Positions 10,501 to 19,367 of a stretch of 64,000 bases of DNA are shown piece by piece; position 1 is the first letter of the stretch, and every line of letters begins with the position of its first letter. Origin of the DNA: Sugiyamaella lignohabitans (Eukaryota > Ascomycota > Dipodascomycetes > Dipodascales > Trichomonascaceae); assembly GCF_001640025.1 (NCBI RefSeq), contig NC_031671.1, positions 2,294,001 through 2,358,000 of the forward strand, given 5' to 3'. Under the pieces are notes generated by a model that made no database searches, was not told where the DNA came from, and saw only the letters and a program-made list of their open reading frames with translations. Both the position numbers and the translations under genes were made by a program.

Positions 10501-10867
10501 AGCCCAGTCGCTGTAAATCGGAGAAAGCCTGTAATGCTTCAGGAGAGGGTAATTTAAGCTTTTTCTTGCTCGCTTTCAAACCAAAAGAAGAAGGCGGAAG
10601 ATGTGGTTGCGATACCATTGATGCTGGCGCCGTAGGTAGGGTAGGTAGAGATATAGGAGCTGTAGCAATAGATGATGAAGAAGCCAGCTCATTAGCTTTC
10701 GCCCAATTGATTGCTGGCTCAGAAAGTCCAGCTCTGTCTGGTTCTTCGGATCGCTGAGCATCAGGGATCTGTGCTCCATTTTCAGAACTATTAGTATCTG
10801 CGGCATTCCAGCCAGATGAGCTACTGGCCTCTTGAACAGTAGCTATAACTTCACTACTATCTACCAT
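7599..10867 (-). CDS. Red1/ZFC3H1-like zinc-finger scaffold of nuclear RNA surveillance, three exons
   Basis: Exons on the minus strand: 10867-8279, 8157-7917 and 7840-7599, giving 1023 aa. Intron 1 (8158-8278) starts GTATGA, so its donor contains the in-frame stop that would otherwise truncate the protein; it ends TACTAAC...TTTGCAG. Intron 2 (7841-7916) is GTAAGT...TACTAAC...TCTAG. Both joins keep frame. The exon 2 product carries the zf-C3H1 domain signature: YDSPLKSFQSFHFSPVFADF, SLTYSAYAIPD, then C918-x8-C927-x4-C932-x3-H936. The long N-terminal part is disordered and Ser-rich with a coiled coil near 480-570, a Glu/Ser low-complexity block near 600-690, a strong SUMO-interacting core (EIIELLDSDSED, about 806-817) and a VKQE sumoylation consensus (840-843). 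In S. pombe Red1 and human ZFC3H1 this C-terminal finger defines scaffolds that link the Mtr4-type helicase to the exosome. S. cerevisiae has no clear orthologue. Function inferred from the domain. Confidence 0.8.
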
Positions 10868-11253
10868 TAATGCCAGACCCGTGATATTGTATGAAGTATG
10901 CTATATAATGTAGATGGTAAAATATCAAATGGTTACATGATCGATATATTCATTTTAGCTATAGAGGTAAGGTTATTTTTGCTATGTAATAACACAGGCG
11001 CGAGCGCGTGATAGTCCACGCCAGTCATTCTCATGTACAGAGTACGTAAAACTTGAGAGTAATGGTTACTAAATCTAAGCTCTAGATAAGGTATCCGTAT
11101 CCTCTTATACAGTTGTGGGTCCTCGTAGGCTGAAAAAATAGATAGAGAATCTTGGTGTAGTCTGGAAATTTGCAACTCTGCGGGAGGCAATCGCCAATAT
11201 ACCAGAAATATTATATAATACAGAAAGATTGATTAAATATATTTGCCATATGC
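10868..11253. other. Intergenic region between TRM8 and the Red1-like gene
   Basis: 386 bp holding the TRM8 3' flank and the promoter of the Red1-like gene, both on the minus strand. A minus-strand frame (about 10933-11230) is open for roughly 100 codons but lacks an ATG or convincing splice signals, so it is not called as a gene. Confidence 0.45.
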
Positions 11254-12324
<1,071 letters not shown>

Positions 12325-13111
12325 TTTATACTAGATTACCAGCTAGTTTGATATTGGATAATGAAGTCAATCAACTGCCAGCTAGTTTGATATTGGATAA
12401 TGAAGTCAATCAACTGCCCTACTCGAAGCACACTGTTCAAAAAATTAAATTCAGCCGTATAATGCATGTATGTCAATCTTAAAGATAAGAATCCTTGATA
12501 AGAACCTGTCAAGTACCACCGACTGAATTTAAACTCCTCTTAAATCAGTGATAAACCAGAGTCAGAAAACAGTTGCAAAAAACGTTGATATCAAAAAATA
12601 GTCAAAAATAGTTCTAGGCTGGCAGTGAGTGTTATACAGCCCAAGATCACCTTGTTCGAGTGAGATCTTGGAAAGTCATGAAAAAACTTAAACACTTCCA
12701 CAAACCCAAGAAAAAAAGGGTCTTTGGAAGAACTCACCGTCGAACCTCGGCGCTGAGTTTCCCTTACTTCTTCCGTAAACACTGTTTCGGCCTCTATATC
12801 CAAAAACCAGTTCCATCTGATCGCCTTCGATGAGCACCTAATCGACCCCCACTTCATGGGCACGGCGCCTATCTCACGTATCGAGATGTGCATTGCGGGA
12901 CTCACTTCCCGCGTCATAAACGCAAGCCGGACTCCGTAGGATCGACTAGATTATGCAATATCAACGTAACCTTATCGAATATGGACATATATAAATAGGG
13001 CTTCAGCTGTCGCAGCAAAATCTGAAATCAAGATTCACAATTCGTTCGTTCTTGAATCGTTGGCAAACTCGGGACTTGTGATCGAGTAATTGCCTCTACA
13101 GCACAACCGAA
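12325..13111. other. Divergent promoter region TRM8 / CPS1
   Basis: About 790 bp between divergent genes. It contains the 39-bp direct duplication at 12339-12416, an imperfect hairpin (12695-12707 with 12718-12730), and a TATA-like run CATATATAAATAGG about 120 bp before the CPS1 ATG. The 108-codon minus frame at 12591-12917 has no recognisable features and is not called. Confidence 0.55.
12339..12416. repeat. 39-bp tandem direct duplication upstream of TRM8
   Basis: Two identical 39-bp copies, 12339-12377 and 12378-12416, each containing AGCTAGTTTGATATTGG and ending in TCAATCAACTG. The first copy starts 14 bp upstream of the TRM8 ATG, so the duplication sits in its leader or core promoter. 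Perfect identity suggests a recent event or an assembly duplication. Confidence 0.95.
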
Positions 13112-14890
13112 ATGGACGTAAAAACCAATATCAAGCAAGGAAACATTCTTCCTACTGAGGAGAAATCCGAGGAGCAGGCTCCTCGTCGGAGTGCCATGAG
13201 CAACAAAATTAAGGCCATTGTTGCAATTCTCATTCTCGGCTGCTACTTTTTTGGCAGCTGGTTCTCCAATTCATATGGATCGGCAATTTCTCTTGGAAAT
13301 GGTAAGCATGGTCATAAAAAGCACCGCTCACCCAAGCCTGTGGACGAATGTCCTGCTTTAGAAAAGGTGATACCAGAAGATAATTTCAAGGGCCCTGAAC
13401 AGTTTTTCACCGAAGAATACAAGAATTTTTCACTCAATTCATGGGCTGGAGCAGTCAGAATCCCGTCTATTAGTTACGACGATCTGAAAGATGTTGGCCA
13501 TGATGATCGATGGCTGGTATTTGGTGAGCTTCACAAGTACCTTGAGAAGACTTTCCCCTTGGTTTATGAAAAGTTCGATGTTGAGTATATTAATACTTAC
13601 GGCCTTTTGTTTACATTGAATGGAAACAATCCTGACTTGAAACCTGCTATTTTGATGGCACATCAAGATGTTGTCCCAGTTCCCGAAGAGACCATTTCGC
13701 GTTGGACCTATCCCCCCTTCAGCGGTCATTTCGATGGAGAGTATCTTTGGGGAAGAGGCTGTAGCGATGATAAAAATAGCTTGGTCGGTATTTTTGAAGC
13801 AGTTGAAGCTCTTTTGAAGGAAGGATATGCTCCAGAACGTACTCTTATTCTTTCATTCGGTTTTGATGAGGAAGTTAGTGGAGGTCGTGGTGCTAAGCAA
13901 ATTGCCAAGCATCTCGACGAGAAGTTAGGACCCGACTCTGTCTACATCATTGTAGATGAAGGTGGAAACGGAATCCAAAACAATTATGGCTCTTGGTTCG
14001 GATTCCCTGGTACTGGAGAAAAGGGTTACTTGGACTTGAGAATTACTCTCACAACATCTGGTGGCCATAGTTCGGTCCCTCCTGATCACACTGCTATTGG
14101 TATTATCTCACAACTAGTTAGCGCTATTGAGGCTGCTCCCTACGAGTCTGACATCACCAAGGCAAATCCTTTCTACTATCACTTGCAATGTCTTGCCAAG
14201 GAAGGAAAGACCCTGGACAAGAAACTTAGACACGATATCCAGAAGCTCGATCAAAGCCACTCTGCAAAGAAGAGAGTTATTGCTGAGTTCGAAAAGACTC
14301 CTTCATTGAAGTATGTCATGAGAACTAGTCAGGCAGTTGATATTATCAGTGGTGGTATCAAAATCAATGCTCTCCCTGAGCAGGTGACTGTCGATGTCAA
14401 CCACCGTGTAGCAGTCGAGTCTAACCTTGACTATGTCAAGCAAAAGGTCATCAAGACGGTTCAGAAGATTGCTAAGGAGTATGATTTCTCTGTAGATGCA
14501 TTTGGAGAGACAGTGTTTGGCTCTTCTGATTCCAAGGGTACTTTTGATGTCAGTGCTCTTTCGGAACTAGACCCTGCTCCAGTTACTCCAATCTTGGATA
14601 ACCCTACTTGGAACCTTGTTGGAGGTACTCTCAGACAGGTTTTCGAGGATGTTAACGGTGGTCTTGTCGACAGTTCTATTACAGTTTCTCCAAGTATCAT
14701 GACCGGTAACACTGATACCAAGTTCTATTGGAACCTTACCAAGAATATCTACCGACTGTCGCCATTTGTGGCCTCTTCGTCTTCCAACATTCACGCCATT
14801 GACGAGCACGCAACTCTCGGAGGCCACATTCACGGTGTCGCTTTCTATTATAATCTTATCCGTAACATCAACGCTCAGACTGATAACTAA
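13112..14890 (+). CDS. CPS1: Vacuolar Gly-X carboxypeptidase S (M20 metallopeptidase)
   Basis: Zinc carboxypeptidase that releases C-terminal residues from peptides with a penultimate glycine, in nitrogen scavenging in the vacuole lumen. The protein has 592 aa, close to yeast Cps1 (576). A single N-terminal membrane anchor (about residues 34-52) follows a short cytosolic tail, the type II topology used for MVB sorting of Cps1; Lys residues precede the anchor. Metal and catalytic motifs of M20 enzymes are intact: MAHQDVVPVP, WGRGCSDDKNS and FGFDEEVSGGRGA, plus the dimerisation-domain segment GGHSSVPPDHTAIG. The C-terminal part has a His-rich segment, HAIDEHATLGGHIHGV. Intronless. Convergent with the SDR gene that follows. 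Confidence 0.94.
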   Translation: MDVKTNIKQGNILPTEEKSEEQAPRRSAMSNKIKAIVAILILGCYFFGSWFSNSYGSAISLGNGKHGHKKHRSPKPVDECPALEKVIPEDNFKGPEQFFTEEYKNFSLNSWAGAVRIPSISYDDLKDVGHDDRWLVFGELHKYLEKTFPLVYEKFDVEYINTYGLLFTLNGNNPDLKPAILMAHQDVVPVPEETISRWTYPPFSGHFDGEYLWGRGCSDDKNSLVGIFEAVEALLKEGYAPERTLILSFGFDEEVSGGRGAKQIAKHLDEKLGPDSVYIIVDEGGNGIQNNYGSWFGFPGTGEKGYLDLRITLTTSGGHSSVPPDHTAIGIISQLVSAIEAAPYESDITKANPFYYHLQCLAKEGKTLDKKLRHDIQKLDQSHSAKKRVIAEFEKTPSLKYVMRTSQAVDIISGGIKINALPEQVTVDVNHRVAVESNLDYVKQKVIKTVQKIAKEYDFSVDAFGETVFGSSDSKGTFDVSALSELDPAPVTPILDNPTWNLVGGTLRQVFEDVNGGLVDSSITVSPSIMTGNTDTKFYWNLTKNIYRLSPFVASSSSNIHAIDEHATLGGHIHGVAFYYNLIRNINAQTDN

Positions 14891-14977
14891 ATAAACTGTT
14901 TGATCTCTCCATAACTTTTTGTAGCTTTAGCTATACCCTCGAGCGGTTCCACAAGTCTGTAAGTGACCGCAAAACTT

Positions 14978-15037
14978 CGACTCGGGCCAAGCGAGAGGAG
15001 CAAGGGGATCTGGGGCACAGCCCCAGTCGCCGGAGGC
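14978..15037 (+). repeat. GC-rich dispersed repeat, solo unit (copy c)
   Basis: A diverged 60-bp unit: CGACTCGGGCCAAGCGAGAG at the left end and CGCCGGAGGC at the right, with the GATCTGGGGC...GCCCCAG core hairpin. It lies between the convergent CPS1 and SDR genes, in both 3' flanks. Confidence 0.88.
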
Positions 15038-15069
15038 GAGAATAGAGACACAAAATGATTGTATTAGTG

Positions 15070-15897
15070 TTACTTCTTAATAAATGCTTCGAACTCGGAC
15101 TTGTATTCGGGTCTCCATCTACTCAAGGCGGGTCTTCCGAGGAGGATATCGTTGAGGTTGTACTGCATTCGCTTGAAATCAAGTTCAGTAGTCACGTCGT
15201 TATCTTCACAGAAGATGTAGAACTCGTCCTTATCAAGACCCTGCTCGAGTCTCTCGACGACCTGCTCGGGGTACCATGCACCAGCAGGTTTAGCAGTCTC
15301 TGCAGTTTCACGGTCACCGGTCAAGAAAGTATGAGTCCATCCAGGGACCAACAAGTGGGCCTCAACAGGAGATCCTTGAAGATCAAACGATAAGCCTTCA
15401 GCGTAAGATTTGACTGCTGCCTTGGAAGCATTGTAACCTGGGTTACCAGGGGGGTTGGTGATACCCTGTTTGGAGCCAGTAATGATGACATGGGATTCAG
15501 TAGATTGCTTCTTGAGAGTCTCGACAAAAGCAGAAACGCCATTGACAACACCGAAGAAATTGGTTTCGAAGAATGTTCGAACGGGATCTGGATGGGTGAA
15601 GTCCGATTTTCCACTGATACCCGCATTCAAGAATAGCAAATCGACAGTGCCAAACTTATCAACAACTGCCTTTTGAAAATCTTTCACCTCCTCGAACTTG
15701 GAAGCATCACCTGAAACAGAAAGAACAGTGGTTTTCGATTCCAATTCCTTGGCGAGGATCGAGAGTCTCTCCTGACTCTTATCGAACAGAGCGAGTTTGA
15801 CTCCCTGGCTTGCCCATTTACGAGCAGCAGCACGGCCAATTCCTGTAGCAGAGCCTATAATTACAGCGGTATGTCCTTGTTTCAAAGAGAATGGCAT
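15070..15897 (-). CDS. Short-chain dehydrogenase/reductase
   Basis: Classical SDR oxidoreductase, 275 aa from the ATG at 15897. A frame extension to 15954 is possible but adds an Arg-rich leader; the Met before PFSLKQG gives the normal SDR N-terminus and was chosen. Motifs: cofactor-binding GSATGIGRA (TGxxxGxG), LFLNAGISG (NAG), and the catalytic set with Ser in IITGSKQG and GYNASKAAVK (YxxxK). An Asp near the end of beta 2 (LALFDKS) suggests NAD(H) rather than NADP(H). No membrane segment. Substrate cannot be told. It is divergent from the NDUFAF7 gene across about 240 bp. Confidence 0.88.
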   Translation of the reverse strand: MPFSLKQGHTAVIIGSATGIGRAAARKWASQGVKLALFDKSQERLSILAKELESKTTVLSVSGDASKFEEVKDFQKAVVDKFGTVDLLFLNAGISGKSDFTHPDPVRTFFETNFFGVVNGVSAFVETLKKQSTESHVIITGSKQGITNPPGNPGYNASKAAVKSYAEGLSFDLQGSPVEAHLLVPGWTHTFLTGDRETAETAKPAGAWYPEQVVERLEQGLDKDEFYIFCEDNDVTTELDFKRMQYNLNDILLGRPALSRWRPEYKSEFEAFIKK

Positions 15898-16140
15898 TGT
15901 TAAAATTGTGTAACTTCTAAACCGACGATTGGAAGTACGTGAACGAACGAACATGAATCTAGTTCCCCCTCTTATCCTCGCGCATAAGCGGAGAAGTAAT
16001 CTGCGTGGGGGTCGTATGGGGGAAGTCAGGGCCCTGCGTCTATACGGCTGGTTACCACGCAGAGATGATCATGAAATAATATTATTGCGCATCAGTTCGA
16101 CCTCACCCCATCTTGTGGAGTAATATATAACCGATACATC
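15898..16140. promoter_or_regulatory. Bidirectional promoter, SDR / NDUFAF7
   Basis: A 243-bp shared upstream region. It contains CCCCCT at 15965-15970, a stress-element-like word, a G-rich stretch (16005-16031), and an 8-bp inverted pair CTGCGTGG (16001-16008) and CCACGCAG (16055-16062). These are pattern observations only; no factor is assigned. Confidence 0.4.
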
Positions 16141-17646
16141 ATGTCGACAAGTTCAGGTTTCTGGCAAATGGCTGGCAGGATTCGGGCCTGCCGATGTGCC
16201 AGTCGACAGGTTGCTAGCCAGCCAATCACTAGCAATTCTTCGCTTTTAAGGAGAGCGGGTCTTCGGCATTTCCATGAAAGCAAGCTCATATTGAACAGTA
16301 GCAGCAAGAGTGGTAAATTGTCAAATAAAAGTAGTTCTTCGAAAAAAAGTAGCGACATTTCAGTGACATCGAGTTCGAGCTCTAATACGTTAGCCAAATT
16401 TCTAGCTGAAACAATTAATGCTACTGGACCCATTTCTTTGGCTAATTATATGAAGCAATGTCTAACAAATCCCACTGGTGGCTACTATATTAATAAAGAT
16501 CCGTTTGGAGCGGGCGGTGATTTTGTAACTTCTCCAGAGATTTCACAGATGTTTGGTGAATTGGTTGGAATCTGGGTTCTAGCTCAATGGATGAGCCAGG
16601 GTCAGCCAGCAAAGTTTAGGCTCGTGGAGTTTGGACCTGGTAGAGGAACCCTGATGGATGATTTATTACGAGCCGCCAGATCATTTCCACAGTTTAATGA
16701 AGCAATTAAGGAGATTTATATGATTGAAGCTAGTCCTACATTACGGAACATGCAAAAGAATTTGCTCTGTGGAGATTCCACCATTCTCAATCCTGCTGAT
16801 ACCGGGTTTAGAGGAACTACCAAATGGAACAATCCTATTTTCTGGTATGATAATGTCAAGGAACTTCCTAGAGATGATATTGCTACTTTTATTATTGCAC
16901 ATGAATTTTTCGATGCTCTCCCTATTCTACAATTTGAGCACACTGAAAATGGGTGGAGAGAAAGAGTCGTTGATTGTACTCCATTTGGAAGAAGTGGACT
17001 GGGTTCATCAACGGGTTCATCGGCTGGTTCTGCCGCTTTAGCCATGGCCACTTCATCAAACAATACTCCAGTAAGGTTTCATATGACTATCAACCCTCAC
17101 TGGACTCCTTCAAGCAAAATCGTTCCTCAAACGCACGAGCGGTATTCAAAGCTGCCGGTCGGATCCCGAGTGGAAATCTGTCCTGAAGGATGGGACGTAT
17201 CTGCTCAAATGGCCGATGTTATTGCAAACTGTGGCGTTGGTGGTGCTTTGATTATTGATTACGGCTCATCTGACACTGTCCCAGTCGACTCTCTCCGCGC
17301 CATCAAAGACCATAAAATCGTATCACCATTCTCCACTCCTGGAGAAGCAGATCTATCCACTGATGTTGACTTCCAGGCTCTTAAAATCGCCGCTCAAGAG
17401 TCTTGTCCTGTCGATGTACATGGTCCTGTCACCCAGGCAGATTGGCTTCATACAATGGGTATCGGTGCTCGTGCTACAGCCCTTGCTAACAGTCAAGAAT
17501 CTGAAGATGGCAAAATTCGTATCTCGGAGGCATATAACCGTCTCGTTAGTAATAATGTTGGCGGAATGGGTAAAATATATAAAGTTATGGCCATCACCCC
17601 ACAAGGAAGCCCTGTACCAGTTGGTTTTGGTGGTGATGTAGTATAA
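16141..17646 (+). CDS. Mitochondrial complex I assembly arginine methyltransferase (NDUFAF7/MidA family)
   Basis: SAM-dependent methyltransferase that in animals and plants dimethylates an arginine of the 49-kDa complex I subunit in the matrix. The protein has 501 aa. The N-terminal ~80 residues are rich in Arg, Ser and Lys (a likely mitochondrial presequence). Core family motifs: GGYYINKDPFGAGGDFVTSP, SQMFGELVGIW, LVEFGPGRGTLMDDLLR (SAM loop), AHEFFDALP, EICPEGW and GGALIIDYG. A Ser/Gly insertion around 290 is likely a loop. The 3' end is only 39 bp from the convergent PPM1 stop. Its presence suggests that this yeast keeps a proton-pumping complex I. Orthology to NDUFAF7 is strong, methylation target inferred. 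Confidence 0.92.
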   Translation: MSTSSGFWQMAGRIRACRCASRQVASQPITSNSSLLRRAGLRHFHESKLILNSSSKSGKLSNKSSSSKKSSDISVTSSSSSNTLAKFLAETINATGPISLANYMKQCLTNPTGGYYINKDPFGAGGDFVTSPEISQMFGELVGIWVLAQWMSQGQPAKFRLVEFGPGRGTLMDDLLRAARSFPQFNEAIKEIYMIEASPTLRNMQKNLLCGDSTILNPADTGFRGTTKWNNPIFWYDNVKELPRDDIATFIIAHEFFDALPILQFEHTENGWRERVVDCTPFGRSGLGSSTGSSAGSAALAMATSSNNTPVRFHMTINPHWTPSSKIVPQTHERYSKLPVGSRVEICPEGWDVSAQMADVIANCGVGGALIIDYGSSDTVPVDSLRAIKDHKIVSPFSTPGEADLSTDVDFQALKIAAQESCPVDVHGPVTQADWLHTMGIGARATALANSQESEDGKIRISEAYNRLVSNNVGGMGKIYKVMAITPQGSPVPVGFGGDVV

Positions 17647-17685
17647 ATAAACTGTAAATTGCATGCTACTTTTTCGTATTTCGTT

Positions 17686-18846
17686 TCAAGCTTGCTGGCT
17701 GTTTTCTGGAAAGTCCCATTTCCAAGACTGACCGCTCCCCCAGGCTATACAGTAGTGTCTCAGAAGCAGATTGAGTTCCTCTCGCTCGTCAAGGAACTCC
17801 AGATTATCGATCCGCTCGTTATCTTCGCGAGAAAGCCAGTTGTCATGAATGAATTCCATATCAGCTGCCCTGGAATTTTCCAATCCCAACGCCACCAAGC
17901 GTTCGACTTGTGATCTAAGACTGTGATACTTGTTCAATGTTGGTAACGAAATACCTCGGACGGCCAGGTTCTGTATCATGACTCGACCAAATTGGTCGTC
18001 CAACCCAATTGGTTCGTATATAATGCAACCCATTCTGGAGAATTTGGACTTGAACCAAGACAACACTGCTGCCGACTCGGCAGGCTCCAAATAACAGAGA
18101 CAGCATTCGCTGATAACAAGAGTATCTATGCTTTGGTCCATGCCTCGCAAAATTTCAAAACTATCAGACTTGATATTACGTAGATCTTGAGCATGTAGGT
18201 GGTACGTTTCTGAATGGATCTCGTTTTCTGATTTTTCTATACCGGTGCCAATAGCACTACTAAACCTCGGGTCAGCTACAATTGCAGCTACCTTTCTGGA
18301 AGTACTAACAGGAAAGTCAATTTCATGATAAACAAGCCGATTGTGGTATTTTTCATTCGTTAACAGTTGGAATGGCCGTGTATCTGACCCAGCCCCTAAT
18401 GATATGATCTGCTTTGGACTGTCGTCTTTATTAAGAAATGCTTCAACCAACAAGTCAATTGAGTTTACTCGGATATACGTACCTTGAGTTGTTAGTCTAC
18501 ACATGACTTCTCTTTGTGTCGCTGCCACCGGCGGCTGGGGCTACACCCCAGACCTCATGGCTCCTCTCGCTTCGCTCGAGTCGTCTATTTCTGGTGTCCA
18601 CTCACCTCGATTGATTAGTGGTAGCTTCGCAATAAATGCATTATTGGTAGTACTTCCTTTGCCAGCAGTGAATTGAGCTACTAGTGGTTCTACAAATGGA
18701 TCGCGATCTTTCGAAATGTAGCCCTTTAGATATGCTGAGTATTTGGACGAAAGTGCATCAACATCTGTCGACTGTATAATGCGATCTCTTTTAGGAAGTC
18801 TCTGTGAGGTTCCACTGACTGACCGTAGGGACAGAGACGTATTCAT
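17686..18846 (-). CDS. PPM1: Leucine carboxyl methyltransferase of PP2A, two exons
   Basis: Methylates the C-terminal leucine of PP2A catalytic subunits, controlling holoenzyme assembly. Exons: 18846-18606 and 18482-17686, giving 345 aa. The intron (18483-18605, 123 nt) has donor GTGAGT, branch GACTAAC and acceptor CTCAAG, and the join gives LINRGTYIRVNSID, the conserved N-terminal segment of the family. The SAM motif ISLGAGSDTRPF is at about 107-118, followed by HEIDFP, DTLVISECCLCYLEP and IIYEPIGLDDQFGRVM. About half of the intron (18524-18583) is one unit of the GC-rich dispersed repeat, so the two unspliced frames look like separate ORFs. Sequence is otherwise intact. Confidence 0.94.
18524..18583 (-). 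repeat. GC-rich dispersed repeat, solo unit inside PPM1 intron (copy d)
   Basis: A 60-bp unit, reverse orientation on the plus strand: starts GCCACCGGCGGCTGGGG and ends CTCGCTTCGCTCGAGTCG. Relative to PPM1 transcription it is in sense orientation, 22 bp after the donor and about 24 bp before the branch sequence. Confidence 0.9.
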
Positions 18847-19367
18847 TGCTTGCTTCTTTAACTGACAATGGTCACTGAGTTCTAACTGCCTGCCGTTTGT
18901 TTATATAAGGTTTGTATATGCATCACTCTCAAACCAGTTATTTCGGGCTTGCTTCTCAGGGGTAAATCCACCCTAACCGCGACTTCAGCTAGATCTAAGA
19001 TCTGGACCTAAAAAAAATCAGTAAGTTGTGAATGTGAGCATAAGTTCCGGTTATGAGATATATATTAACTTGCTGTTTTGCATAGTCTGGTGAGTATCGA
19101 GTCGCTCTATAAATAATTGACTATTAGACTTCATTATTGGATCAGGTTATCTCGTTTTTTATGGTTCATGCAGCTCAGACATGGTTTTCTGGGGTACTTC
19201 TCCATTTGCAGATCACCTATCACCAAATAAGATACTTGTCAAATACACAGTCATTGGTCAGTTGTGTCTATTGATAGTAGTTTCTGCTTCACAAACTGTG
19301 ATCATCCGAATTTTTTTTCTTGTTTTTATAGCTTGCTCGCTGCAAGATCAAATAATTAGGTGCCAAC
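18847..19367. other. Divergent promoter region PPM1 / TMEM135-like
   Basis: 521 bp of AT-rich sequence. Several ATGs (about 19160 and 19181) precede the chosen start of the TMEM135-like gene. The frame from 19181 is open to 19396 (71 codons), overlaps that start in another frame and resembles nothing known. It might act as a uORF or lie within a leader intron; this is not decided. Confidence 0.45.

Noticed and set aside
10933..11230. About 100-codon minus-strand frame downstream of TRM8
   Set aside because: It has no ATG (TTG at the reported start), no convincing splice signals, and lies in the TRM8 3' flank and the neighbouring promoter. Kept only as a remark.
12591..12917. 108-codon minus-strand frame between TRM8 and CPS1
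   Set aside because: No recognisable motif, mixed composition, and overlaps the CPS1 promoter.
18541..18660. Unspliced end of the first PPM1 frame (EWTPEIDDSSEARG...)
   Set aside because: These codons are intron and repeat sequence; splicing at GTGAGT restores the conserved methyltransferase segment.
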